Of a stretch of 64,000 bases of DNA, positions 43,101 through 54,493 are shown piece by piece. A program made the position numbers and the translations under genes. This DNA is from Theristus sp. LFF4_11 (taxonomy: Eukaryota; Nematoda; Chromadorea; Monhysterida; Xyalidae). The notes below the pieces were generated by a model. It was not told the DNA's origin. It made no database searches and saw nothing but the letters and a program-made list of their open reading frames with translations. Location of the stretch: contig JASANC010001852.1 of NCBI GenBank assembly GCA_030248135.1, positions 39,383 to 103,382 on the forward strand, written 5' to 3'. Within the stretch, counting starts at the first letter, position 1, and each line of letters opens with the position of its first letter.

Positions 43101-45310
43101 AAATAAACGTCATATTGGGACTCAGCGACCTCGATTTGTGTTTATGGCTTAGTTTTCCAATTTTTTTACTAGTTTTCAATTTTTTCATTTTTTCCCTTTC
43201 CGTCCTTATAGAAACCGTTTTTAGAGTGCGGAGTAATTCGTATGGCAAAATAAACGTTATATTCGGACTCAGCGAGTTCGATTTGTGTTTATGGCTTAGT
43301 TTTCAGATTTTTTTACTAGTTTCCGATTTCTTTAAATTTTTTTCTCTTTTCGTCCCTATAGAGGCCGTTTTTAGGGTGAGGAGTAATTCGTATATCAAAA
43401 TAAACGTTATATTCGGACTCAGCGACCTCGATTTGTGTTTATGGCTTAGTTTTAAATTTTTTTGAATAGTTTCCGAGTTTTTTTAAATTTTTTCCCTTTT
43501 CGTCCCTATAGAAGCCGTTTTTAAGGTGCGCAGTAATTCGTATAGCAAAATAAACGTCATATTGGGACTCAGCGACCTCGATTTGTGTTTATGGCTTGGT
43601 TGTCCAATTTTTTTTGACTAGTTTCCGATTTTTTTAAATTTTTCCTCTTTTCGTCTTTATAGAGGCCGTTTTTAGGGCGCGGAGTAATTCGTATAAAAAA
43701 ATAAACGTCATATTCGGACTCAGCGACCTTGATTTGTATTTGTAACAGGATTTCAGGTTATTTGTGGCGCGTTTTTTTTTATTTAAATTTATTTATCAAG
43801 GAATTTTCCCTCCTCATCCTCATGGCATACGCGTTTAGGGTACAATAGAAACGTTGGGCAAACTTCTAAATAAAATTTTTGAACTCATCGTACCCGAAAA
43901 CCCCCTTTCTGTCACGGTTTCAGCCCCTGAAATCGCAACAAAAAATTTTGGGGGTGGGAGGAAAAGCCCTGCCAACAGGATATGTCGCATTTTGCACGCA
44001 AATACGTTATCGTTTCACTCAACCTTTTGATTCATTTAACAAATACCGGATTTATTTTTAAAATTTCACGGAGCTGAACTTGAGCGCAACTTTCCCAAAT
44101 AAAGAAACTTCGGTATTTCAGCGTAACTTTCAACAAATAAAGTAACTTTGAAGTGAAGTGACTTGCGTGTGACATCAAAATTTTTTGCGTATGACATTCA
44201 ATAATGTAAACCTGGTTCAAGCGCTCGAAACTACACAAGGTGCCATCACTGACACATTTTGCGGCCATGTTTGTAGCGCGTTTCCGGGTGCTCTGGATCG
44301 ACGATTTGCACCAGATCGAGCGCGATGTGCCACTTTGGCGTGTTGCTCGTCTCGTTAATCGGTGATCCACCAGTGATGTAAATCTTGCCGTTGCAATAAG
44401 CGGCTGCCGCTCCACCGAGCACTTCAACGCCAAAATCAACCTCCCCACGAATAATGAGCGCGCGTGAGGCAATATGTTTTGAGCGGTGCAATAGCGGAAA
44501 CAACAAGCACATGCGACGGATCAGAAATCTACCTTAACTGCGTGGTTTTCGTACGGGTCGTACAGCTCCTGTCCATATTCTCCTCGTCCGCCAGCCATAA
44601 ATACTCGCGTTTGTCCTGCCTAAATTGTAAATTGAGATAATGATATCGCTTCCTAAATTGTAAATTGAGATAATGATATCGCTTCAGAACGTTCGAAAAA
44701 TTCAGTGGTCATATCAAGCAATTCAATTTTGGTGTACGTACCTTGACGCAGTGATATTTCCCATTAATCGCCTGACATACCGAGTCTGGCGCACAGCAGC
44801 TTTGCGAGTTGCCGCAGCAGATGCCACCCTTCAAAAATGAAACACATCTCTCTCAGCCAGAGATAGTGCACAATCATAGTAACTGTTGTGATTTTTAGCA
44901 AACCACAAGCAATCCACACGAATACATGAGAACAACCAACTTGCAATGGGCAACAAATCCTGCCGTGCAAATCGTCGCCACAACACTCTTCGTCTTCCTG
45001 ACACTGGCATTCATCTGCTGCCAAAACGGGAAAAAGTAGCACAACTGCAAACAATGTGCGTTCAACCTTTCACGATCACTTCTGTTTGATCATCAGTTCT
45101 GATCTATTCCATGTTTATTGAGGTCGTATTATGTGCGAGTACGGTCAACTTATGCACAACTATGACTTTTAACCAACTTTTAACTTCCGTTACACTGCTC
45201 TGCAAACTGTAATCGCTTGACCAATCATACTCACCTTGCCACGAAATTAACAGAGTTGCGATTTTGAGCATTTTCATGAACACCAAAAATTGACCAAAAG
45301 ATGAATGCAA
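40125..45310 (-). CDS. Secreted Cys-rich plus kelch-repeat protein
   Basis: Nine exons join exactly in phase to 449 codons plus stop: 45235-45310, 44941-45044, 44742-44828, 44533-44619, 44254-44440, 41482-41701, 40703-40954, 40337-40524, 40125-40273. A signal peptide (KIATLLISWQVVLLFPVLAA) leads into a Cys module with CC pairs (DEECCGDD, GRICCPL, GGICCGN, QSCCAPD), somewhat like granulin spacing. Then come kelch-type blades with repeated GG cores (VFMAGGRGEYG, IYITGGSP, LVLCGGINGTEN, YSIGGTGPTRGN, ILVCGGYPPSGE), probably an extracellular beta-propeller. The C-terminus is hydrophobic (INLLTFSLTTTLFLL), possibly a GPI signal or membrane anchor. The start could also be the inner ATG giving MKMLKIA. 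Function unknown. Introns carry a foldback element and a MITE. Confidence 0.85.
40991..41288. mobile_element. TATTGCGGCCCG MITE, copy 2, in kelch gene intron
   Basis: The right end read inward (ACTATTGCGGTCCGC then AAAATTTCGG) matches the left end of the copy at 7726. The unit TTGCGGCCCG occurs several times near each end, in opposite orientation. It lies in intron 40955-41481. Confidence 0.8.
41720..43971. mobile_element. Foldback transposon (2252 bp palindrome of tandem 150-bp units), hAT-like ends
   Basis: Left and right halves are long inverted repeats. Outer ends read CAGGGTGTTTCCTCCCACCC at left, and CAGGGCTTTTCCTCCCACCC inward from the right. Each arm is then built of tandem units of about 150 bp (spaced 149, 151, 150, 137 and 149 bp at left, about six units left and seven right) marked by GTCGCTGAGTCCGAATAT and AATTACTCCGC. 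The centre is near 42778. Flanks CTAACAGG (41712-41719) and CCAACAGG (43972-43979) agree at 7 of 8 bases, an 8-bp target duplication. No transposase. It sits in kelch intron 41702-44253, 18 bp from an exon acceptor. Confidence 0.88.
44621..44686. repeat. 33-bp tandem duplication in kelch intron
   Basis: Two adjacent copies of a unit beginning TAAATTGTAAATTGAGATAA lie immediately beside the acceptor of exon 44533-44619. The acceptor AG uses the first bases of the unit. Confidence 0.85.
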
Positions 45311-46054
45311 TTTTCAATTTTCAACTTTGGATTTAAAACTTACTAATTTTCCTTTATATACGCGATTAGAAAAGAATTTCTCACAAAAACGCACTTTTAT
45401 GAAGTTTCAAAAGCGGTGTTTTTGATCTTTTTTTGGTGAAAACTGCAAACTGAAAAACAAAAACCATCAAAACCAAAAACATTTTTGTAAGTAAGGACAT
45501 AAAAAATCACTGTTCAGTGAAAGAGATAGAAAGTTTCATTGTTCTTTTATTTTATGTCGCAGTTCAAACGAAACCATTTTTGGAAAGTCAGTTTTCGCCG
45601 AAAAAAACGTTTTGAAGCTGCGTTGAAAAAAATAATAAACTATTGTTTCGTCCTGCGCGTTTGAAAGCTGTAAAGGTTTATTTGTAGAGTTTGGTTTGAT
45701 TTCAAAAAACGGCAACCTTATCAAACTTATCACAAGCATAACAATGCAATTAAAATTATCAAACGCCTTGTTTTCTGTCAACAAAATACAGAAATCTTTT
45801 TTGGTGAAAGAACCCCAACGTTTCTGGCAGCCAGTACCGCTTTCATGATTTAAGTGTTTATTTTGTTTAAAATTGTTGAGAATCCTCAGGCGCGATACCG
45901 TAATCGGAGTATGGGGCAATCCACAGGTGGATCAACAAGCAGCACCAACTGATCCATGTCATGCCGATGACAGCATCCGTCCAATTAACTGTGTGATCCG
46001 AATGCAAATTTACAGAAAAAAATCAAAAATCTTAAAAGGAAGTAAGAAGGCAAC
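45311..46054. other. Shared upstream region of two divergent genes
   Basis: 744 bp between two start codons on opposite strands, the secreted kelch gene to the left and the membrane protein gene to the right, so it should hold both promoters. AT-rich, with no distinctive motif visible. Confidence 0.55.
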
Positions 46055-48551
46055 ATGCCCGGGAATCCGTCAGTGTCTTCAAGCTACTCGGAAGAACACG
46101 AACACGGTCATGCAAACAATGGAGAGCGAAAGGCGGCCCATGCAATCAAAATGGCATCACCGGTTCATATTGACGACAACGATAACCACAGTTTGTCAAC
46201 GGACCTAACCAGCTACTATGGTGAACTGAGTGACCACAGCAGCAGCAGCAGGTCAACTCGACTGCCGAAACCGCCAAAACGTTGCGTCGTTTCAATAGCT
46301 CCCAATAGTTTAAATTTTTTTGCTTGTAGTTTTGAAACTCGTGAATATCGTATAAACCGCGGCTATTTTTGCTACTAACAGCCGGTGCTAAATTGACTAC
46401 ATTGTTACGTGTATATCTATAGAATGGGCGTGTTTGCTACTAAAGTTGCCACTATTCCCGTGTTCCATAAGATACAAATCCGAAAAAATTCCCGAATGGC
46501 ATGAAAAAAAACGTTTTAGAAGCAACTTTAGTCTCAAGATTAGTAGCAGCGGTTTCTCAGTGATTGTGTAACACGTTGCAGCACCAGCACTGGAAGACCA
46601 CGAACACATGCGCATGCTGTATGCCCAGTATTTCCACGAACGAATGCATCCCGATGAAAAACAGCTCGTGCAGGATCACATCCTGAAACTTCGCTGGACA
46701 CCCGAGACGCGTGTCATGCTGCTTGCACACGTGCGCAAGCTCAAGGTGCACGTCTACTTCACCGCCGAACAGCTGCAGGACTGCGCCCTGTCCCACAAGG
46801 GGGATTCAAAAGTAGCGGCCAACAGTTGTTCAAACTGGGTGCCACTACTTCTGGATCACCCTGTAATTTTTTGCATGAACGTTGATAGTATTTACAGCAC
46901 CAAATGGTTTTGGCATGAAACCGCATGCATAGCCGTTTTTCAGTAACTGAAGCATGTCAACACAGCCTATTGAAAAAAACAATTTTGAGTTTTTGTTTGC
47001 ACCGTGTGGGACGCAGCGCAGGCGTACAAAATCGCGACGCCTGCAATCCACCGACATCGCGTTTCACACCGAAAACTAGCTGCAATCATTGCCGCAGTGA
47101 TCTCCGGTACGTTCACAACAAGCGGCATTCATAACAGATAAAGGTGAACAAACAGCACCTATAAAGGCTTGCAAATTTGAAATGAAGTTTGAAAATCGAG
47201 AGCTCAATCTAAATTGAATTGAGTGCGAGTTCTAGTTATGAACGCAATAAAACGCCTGTATGTAAAGTAGAGTGTATAAAATTTCAGTGCTTCTTCTCGC
47301 CGCGTTGATGGGCGTAATATTCGGCCGGCATAGCGAAAACGGGTCTGTGTCACTTAAGCAAGTGACTGGCTTGAAACGTCTTCGGATGACAGTTACACCG
47401 AAAGTTTTGGTTATTTCACAGTATTTTCAAAACACCAGCAACTGCCCTCACACGATCACTTTCAAAAGAACCTGCGCCTTCCCCAGCGATCCGGGCGTTG
47501 AATCACCACTGAACTGTTTGTTTGGTTTGGCGCTAAACCACAGCTTGACATCAGATCAGTTCAGTTGCCGTCACTACGAAGGCAGCGTCGAAATGCACTT
47601 CGCACAGACAGCAGCAGCTATTGCTTTGGACAGTGGTTCCCAGGCTGTTAGCATAGACAAAGTACAGTGGTTCGAACCTATTAGATATTAAATTTGCCTT
47701 GAATTTGAATTGGTGCACAACAAGCAGCTGAAATTTTAGGAACTCGCAGTTTATATAACCGTCCACGCTGAATGGGAACACTCAACTGTGATTTCAATGT
47801 TTGCATGGAACGACAAGTTTTCGGACGACGATTGCCCTGGTCAAATAGACTACAAAAACCAGTCGTTGTACTTCATGAACGATTTTGCGCCTGAATTTTC
47901 CAAGGCAAATCTCAAACGAAATGAGAGGTTGTTTGCATATGAGGTTCAGCATTTCACTGCTCGTCAAAAAGTGGTGTACCGAACAACGCAATTGCTGGAT
48001 GTGATTTACGTTTACAGGCATGAAAGCGAACTGCAGCTGAGCCTGCATATTGACTGTAAAACAATGTACCTGCAGCGATTCTCGATTTACGGGGGCAGCC
48101 TGAGCAACGGCATGGACGCTTCAATGACGATCGACAACGAACATTACTCAAGGGCTGCGATGCGTTCATGGTGCAACCAAGCCGTTCATGGAGTTTTGGT
48201 GCAAAGGAACGACGACCAAACGAACGAACAGCAATTCAAGAGGATGTTTCAGTCAGACAGGCAGCAGGGCTAACCCAGAAAAGCGGACAGAACGCCAACA
48301 GGACAGACGCAATGCGGCACCAGAACTCATCTGCACTGGTTACATGGCAGGCATTGTTGCACCATGAACGGCAATGCAGTGAACTGCATGTACCGCAGCC
48401 AGTCATAAAAAAGAACAAAAGCAGTCGCGTGTTTGGCATCGACGTCATTCGTTACGGTCGAGCGGTCTACTGGTCGTCAACAGAGAACTGCATCATCGGC
48501 GGCTGGAACGACACTTCTGTGAAAAGCAGTCAGTGCTGTGTAGATCTCTGA
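46055..48551 (+). CDS. Type II single-pass membrane protein, unrecognised family
   Basis: Exons 46055-46280 (ATG start; end uncertain), 46582-46811, 47022-47106, 47288-47661 and from 47740. The cytosolic N-terminus is Ser/His-rich, followed by a helical segment (RMLYAQYFHERMHPDEKQLV). A single membrane helix, LAAIIAAVISVLLLAALMGV, spans exons 3 and 4 across a phase-1 join. The outer part has several Cys (NTSNCPHTITF, CAFPSDPG, CPGQIDYKNQSLYF) and N-glycosylation sites. The last region changes frame: one frame is open to 48273, another from 48168 to a stop at 48549-48551 (GIDVIRYGRAVYWSS, NCIIGGWNDTS), so an intron or one-base error lies near 48.2-48.3 kb. It may continue into the kelch exons at 49013 by a phase-1 donor near 48530 (AGCA/GTCAGT). 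Confidence 0.6.
46797..46863. repeat. Small hairpin resembling mariner MITE ends
   Basis: GGGGGATTCAAAAGTAGCGG at left pairs with CCACTACTTCTGGATCACCC at right. The right end read inward (CAGGGTGATCCAGAAGTAGT) resembles the MITE end at 34528. The predicted donor of exon 46582-46811 falls inside it. Confidence 0.4.
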
Positions 48552-49012
48552 AAGCAACACTATGCACGCTCGTCCATAAGTAGTGATACCCTACCAGCTT
48601 TGAAATGTTTTTGCTCACCAACCGTTTGAGCATTTTGGTTAAAATTATTTAGCCAAGTTTTCACTAATTGTCAGATAGAAATATTGATCGATTAGTCCGT
48701 ACCAACCTAAAAACTCAAAAACAAGTTTCGCACATTAATGGCCGTGTCGGGTATTGTTAGCCCGATTCTTTTTCTTTTTCTTTTTTTCTAAATGTTTTAA
48801 CATCAAAAAGATCATATGTTCAGCTAGGTATCGCTCAATTTCACGAAGCAGAGCTACAGATGTAACGGAATCAGATATCTGAATGAGTTTTTCCCACACG
48901 CAAAAATGGGAAAACGCACGAGCTGTTTCAGTTGCACAACCTAAGCTCAAGCATGAAATTTCAAAATAATATGAACAAAACAACTTCAAATTACACAAAT
49001 TCACAGTTGCAG

Positions 49013-50368
49013 GTGAAGGAAAAGCTGATCCCAAACTACAAGCCACCGTCTGGCCAGCAGTGTACAGCGTTCAGAACTGGATGAACGGCAGTTTCACGGA
49101 GTTGATTCCAATGAACTACCCTCGAACAGGCCATGCAGCTGTCCGTGCCGGTGTCCTGCCGTGAAAAACCTGATTCGTTCGATGATGTCTGTTTTCAAAT
49201 CAAGAACTTTCAATCTCTGAAATTTGCCAGCCAACCAGCGCCACCTCACCTCACCGAATGACCTGAAATAAGAAAAAAAAACTCCGGCTAAAATGTTCTG
49301 CATTCAAAAACAGACAACACGTAGCGAACATAGATTCACGGCATGACTCTGGCCAATGGGTGATTGTTTGTGGCGGCACGAATGGCAGAGGCGCAAGCGG
49401 CAGTGTTCTGTACTGCGAGTACTGCGACGTGTCAACAAGCAGACTCACTTGGCAGCAGTTTGAGCATCCACTGAATCATGGCCGATTCGCGCCCGGCATG
49501 AGTGTGGTCGGTGCTGCTGTGTACGTCTTTGGCGGACAATACGGCTCGCTGCATTGGGACACCGTTGAGCGCACAAGTGCACTGCGCGCGGACATGCGAT
49601 GGACGATGCTGGCGCGCATGCCCAGACGTAGGTCGACACACGACACGACACGTGTGAGAGCACAGCGACAGTCATGTACACCGTGCGACCAGTGGCTCGC
49701 GCTGTTAGCAAAGCAAAATAAAACCCTCAACAAAAAAACACCTGAAAACAGTTCTGAAGTGTAGTGGCAGATTTCGGAGGGAGGGGGAAGGTACTATTCG
49801 CTTACTAACCTACCCCTCCCCATATATGATTTGGCGGTTGCTCTCCACACTCAACTGAAATGCAACATTGTGCATCAACAACAGTGATTCTAAAAAAACG
49901 GACAGGCCACGGGTCACCAGCAGTCGGTGTTGTTGGTCAGTTCGTGGTGATCTGCGGTGGCTCACAGCCGGGTGACACGACGCTGTGCGACCGATACGAC
50001 ACGTGGACGGACACCTGGAACCCGGCGACACGGCCGTTCGCACGCACGCAGCAGCCGCGGTTTGGGGCGCAGGTGCGTGCTGCTGCGGGCAGACTGATCA
50101 ACGCGCACTCGGCGCATTCAAGCTTGGCCACCGCCGCATCAGTGATGAAATTTTGATTGAAATGACTGGAACATTTCAGATGGTGAATGCCGGTCAAACG
50201 CTGCTGCTGATTGGCGGCGCATCGCAGAGAGCACGCAATGGACCAACGGACGTGCGCGACTCGTTCGAGTTTCTGACGTACGTCAATCAGGGCGAATGGC
50301 AACTGCTCGGTGGCATCAGACTGAGCAAGGCACGCTACGAGCACAGCACGGTCGTCACGTACGCATGA
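49013..50368 (+). CDS. Kelch-repeat exons (second kelch locus; 5' end unresolved)
   Basis: Four exons join in phase: 49013-49150, 49334-49627, 49906-50072, 50180-50368 with stop TGA. Kelch blade cores are visible: WVIVCGGTNGRG, VYVFGGQYG, FVVICGGSQPGD, LLLIGGASQRAR, each preceded by a GH or RH turn (TGHAAV, RHGSPAV) and followed by the blade aromatic (RLTWQQFE, WTDTW). No signal peptide or start codon is seen, and the first exon needs one base from an upstream exon. The likely upstream partner is the membrane protein gene ending at 48551, which would make a type II membrane protein with an extracellular kelch propeller; otherwise this is a separate gene with a lost start. It differs in sequence from the minus-strand kelch gene. 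Confidence 0.75.
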
Positions 50369-50868
50369 CTCTGCCCACGCAAGCAACGTCAATCGCACCC
50401 CAACTACAAACGATCAGCATTTTTTTTTATTTTCTCAATTTATACCAGAAAATCGTGAAATCACCTGTACAGTTTTGTCGTTTCACTTACGTATCGACTA
50501 TTTTCAATGAACATCTATGAGATTTCGAATGAAAAAAACGTATGACAGACAGCAGAAAAATGGAAAGGAATTCAAAGTTGACAAACAAAACCTGCCAGTA
50601 AGTAGGTGAACATCATCTTGTACAAAGTGTAAACTACTTGAAAATGCAAAGTAAACCACAAAAAGCAACAGTTTTGGAATAAAAAACTCACAGGTAAATG
50701 CAGACTAACGTAAAAGACTTAGTTACTCAAAAAACATTTTAATTCAGATGAAAATGATAAATTTTGTCAGCTGAAGCACAGCAGAATTTTTTTGAAACCT
50801 CGACCACGAATTAAAACTGAATGACAGTGTGCACAATTGTGATTGACACCATTTTCCTAACAACGTGC
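50369..50868. other. Intergenic gap between convergent genes
   Basis: 500 bp of AT-rich DNA between the stops of the kelch exons and the SRD5A3 gene. Nothing else recognised. Confidence 0.6.
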
Positions 50869-52542
50869 TCAGCACAAGTACGGGATAATGGCACTTCGAT
50901 GTTTCGGGTAGTCGTTCGGGAAATGCGTGCGATACCAACGGGCAGTGATCAAGGCAGCCATCAGCTGATTGACGAGCACGAACAGGAACGCCGCAGTGAG
51001 CGAGCTGGCTGCACGCGCGATCACACAGAACGATGCGTAGATGGCAACCTCGCAGGTGAAGTGGGGACACGCAACGTACGAGAACAGGCCGCCGGCTGGC
51101 ACTGTGTGCGCGTACGTCACGATGTTGCCTGTGTGTGCAACAAAACGCTACAAACGCATGAACACGCACACACGGTCACGCATTTTGCCACCAACAGTTG
51201 CAAACGTTCTTTGCAAAAAACGATGAAAAAAACTGAACATTGAGTAAAGAGCGACCAAAGCGATCGCGTCTGATGCTGCTCAAGTGCACGATGCAGTGGT
51301 GCTGTGCCACCGAGGCAATCGCGAACAGCAGCACGCCCAGCACAACACTCGCCGTCAGCGCATGTGAATCTGGGTGAAGTAGACGCCAATGATTTCAGCA
51401 GCACACAACGTAAATGAACACCCAAACAAACGGAAACTGCCGACCGTTTTTGTGACTGTTGCTGTGAAAAATGTCAGCTTCAGCGACGACGGCAAGCGGC
51501 AGCGCAGCGTGGTGAGCGCAGCCGAGCAAGTAGTGCACCAGGCTGATCTCGGTGTACGAGTGCACGCTGACAAAGCCGGACTCCACGAATCGACGCAGCG
51601 TCTGTGCAAGCAGCAACACAAGCACCACCAACGCCTGCTCCCCACGAACTGAACAAACCGTGAATGCGTCCACATGTAGCAGCAATCATAACAGCTCACT
51701 AAACTAAGCCGTTCGCATGCAATTACTTTAGCTCACCACTTTGTTGGCATAATCAAGCTAACACATTTCTAGTTCTGCGACTCCATGGAGTTCTAACAAA
51801 ATCAGTTTCATGGGTTTTTACGTGAATTAAAATTTGTTGAAATTCATTTCCCTGGTACGAATACGTCAGTCAGGCAATAAAGTGCCACATTAAGCCAATC
51901 ATAAAAATTGTTTCAAAAAACAACCGACTTTGCGGTTTTTCCACACCGATGGCACAGCTGCAGCGCAACCATCGCTCAACGAAACCACGGTCAAGTATCG
52001 GCTTGTTCGACCAGTGGCTCGCCGAAACAGCCAGCCAGAATGCGCACATCAGCATACCAACGACGTAGAAATGCGTGAAACAGCTGCACTTCAAAAAACA
52101 AAAACGCATTTCCGTTTAATCAACAGCCTGCACAACGTTCATTAGCCAGTGCCCAACAATAGTTGCCCAGCAATGCGATTCACACGTGAGCGGCTGACCT
52201 TTTCGACACCCAGAAGCATCTGTATCGTTTGGGCATGTGCGACGCGAACTTGCCATACGTGACCACGTTGTGCAGCCACGAACGTGGAAACTGCAACGCG
52301 CCGGCGCCAGCGGTCAGCGCACACAGCGCAGCCACGATCCAAAACGTTCGCACGAGGCAACTCGACAAAACGCAAGTCGACAACACGCCAGTTTCGTCGC
52401 CACTCATTGGAAGCTGAGAGAAAAAGCTGGACGCGGGCGGCAGCGGCTGGTGAGTGCTGTTGGTGGCCGATGCAGTCATTGTGGCTGGTTGTTGACGCAA
52501 GCGTTTGGTTGGCCAACAGTCATTGAACGCTGCGTTTTTCAA
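50869..52542 (-). CDS. SRD5A3: Polyprenol reductase, SRD5A3 family (steroid 5-alpha-reductase fold)
   Basis: SRD5A3 enzymes act in making dolichol from polyprenol in the ER, which N-glycosylation needs. Five exons join exactly to 348 codons plus stop: 52199-52542, 51947-52083, 51457-51648, 51256-51369, 50869-51128. Family features: membrane helices throughout; an N-terminal YGK segment (TYGKFASHMPKR) then FTHFYVVGML; LAQTLRRFVESGFVSV; a QHHCIVHLSSIRRD segment; and the C-terminal catalytic-type block PAGGLFSYVACPHFTCEV with VNQLMAALITARWY and YPKHRSAIIPYLC. The human protein is 318 residues; the extra length is a disordered N-terminus, so an internal ATG (giving MTASATN) may be used. No break is seen. 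C-terminal homology is strong. Confidence 0.93.
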
Positions 52543-54493
52543 AGATAAACCTACAAAAATAGTGCTTTGCTATGCGTAAGTTGTTTGTTGACCAAAAATT
52601 TGTCACTGCACACGCACACACACAAAAAAAACAAGTTGGCGGCGAACAAACCAGAAAACTGCGGAACTTTATGCAGACACCGTACATAAATTCAAACGTT
52701 TGAAAAGTTGGTGGGTGAGTCAACGACTTTTCACACGTTTGACATTTGGTCGGAACGTGTGAACTGTATTTTGAAATTAAAAATGCAACTGTTCTCCATT
52801 GATGCATATGAGAGTTGAAAAAACAAAAATGCTCACAAAACAAAAACCAATGTCAACTTATATATTGGGCTTTTAAAGGCCTATTTAAAAAAATTTGTCG
52901 TTTGACAGCGGAATAATTGGAATGACCTTGAAATTCAAAAAGAAAACGAATGAGCCAGGAAATACAATATGCGTTATAACACCAGAAAACGGCTTTTACT
53001 GGAAAATGCAGCATCAAGAAAAAATGTGTTCAATAAAGCGAATATGGGGGTGGGGGTGGGGTAAGAAAGCACAGATGGCATGCATTTCAATTCAACCGGA
53101 AACATTCAACGGTCAATATTTGCATACGTGACACACTTTTGCTTCGCTGAGCGATTGCAAGATTTGTGTGTCATTGATATGCCATACAGAAGGCGAAGCA
53201 GCCGGTAAATCAATCCGTTCACACGCGTATGAATGCAAACAACCGATTGGTTGAATAAGTTTTGCCAACGCAATCACAAAAATGAGCATAAAAAACAACT
53301 GAAAAAATCGGTCCATGAAATCGCATCTGGTTGCTGTGGGATGCCAGCACAACACACATGACAGAAAACAGTCGTCTTTTGTCAGTTTTATTTCGTGATA
53401 GACACAAACACACCAGCTTTTCGAGTTTCGGGGAGATTCTTTGCACAAATCAGTCAAGGAAATACAGACAACCATGGAAAACAATCAGACAAAGTACAGT
53501 ATACAGACAGAGCGGCTGAAAGTGATCGAGCTAAACTTTTTCCCAAAAGAACAAACAAGAATTTCTGAAATCTTCAAAAATACAAATAGCCAAACGTTGT
53601 GTCATGAATAAATAAGAGTGAATCAAAGCTGCGAAAGCATCATAGTACTGAGCAACAACGTGAGCGAGCACACTGCAGATGCAAACAAATAACAACGCAA
53701 ACACAACAGCTCAGCCGTGGACGCACAGTAAAAGAAACGCCGATGTTTGAACGACAGTCGGCCACACCATCACCACCACCATTCTTATCAAGCGTCACCA
53801 AGCTCCGAGTCTGTTTCATGCTTGAACAACAGCAAACGTTTGTGCGGTCGACTGAGTTTCATGACAATAAACACCGTCGAACACCAACCACCAGTGTTAT
53901 TGACCGCGAACAACAAACAAATCACAACAATCAACAAAGACTTACATGTCAACGAAACTGTGTTCACACCTACGTTACATAAAATTAACGATATAAAAAC
54001 AAAATTACATATAAAATCAATGAAACAACAAATTTGTCAAAAATGGCAGTAACACGATAAACTTTTAAATGTACACAGAATAAATGCACTGTAAACTGAA
54101 TTTGAGCAGTCCTTTTTTGTCATTCAAATCGAGTGAAATGTTGATTGTTTTGGGAGGCAGCAAACACAAAACGAAACGGGAATACTTTGAATCGGGCGGG
54201 CAGTACAAGAACAAAACAAGAAACAAACATTGCATATTTTACATTGAAACTAAATTCAAACAATGAAATCATAACGAATAAAATGAATTAAAAAATTAAA
54301 CAAAAAATTGATTTGCAGACGCGATGATTTTGTTTTCTGGTCCTTTGGGTCATTGATTACTAAGAAGAAAGGCGTTAACTAACAGTAATATCAGCAAGAG
54401 ATCATAAAGCACAACGAGAGAAGCGTCATCAACAATTGAAACAACATGCAATTGCACTTTGAAGATTGCAACAGAGCGCAGACTGTTCATGAG
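52543..54493. other. Intergenic region, nothing recognised
   Basis: The promoter of the SRD5A3 gene (minus strand) lies at the left end; the 3' end of the coiled-coil gene at the right. Small ORFs at 52895-53131 and 53743-54052 lack motifs and codon coherence. Confidence 0.5.

Noticed and set aside
43079..43465. 128-codon ORF with repeated hydrophobic blocks
   Set aside because: It lies wholly in the right arm of the foldback element; the repetition reflects the 150-bp tandem units.
41962..43740. Regular direct repeats that could suggest a CRISPR array or satellite
   Set aside because: Units are about 150 bp, inverted about a centre, and flanked by transposon ends; the genome is eukaryotic.
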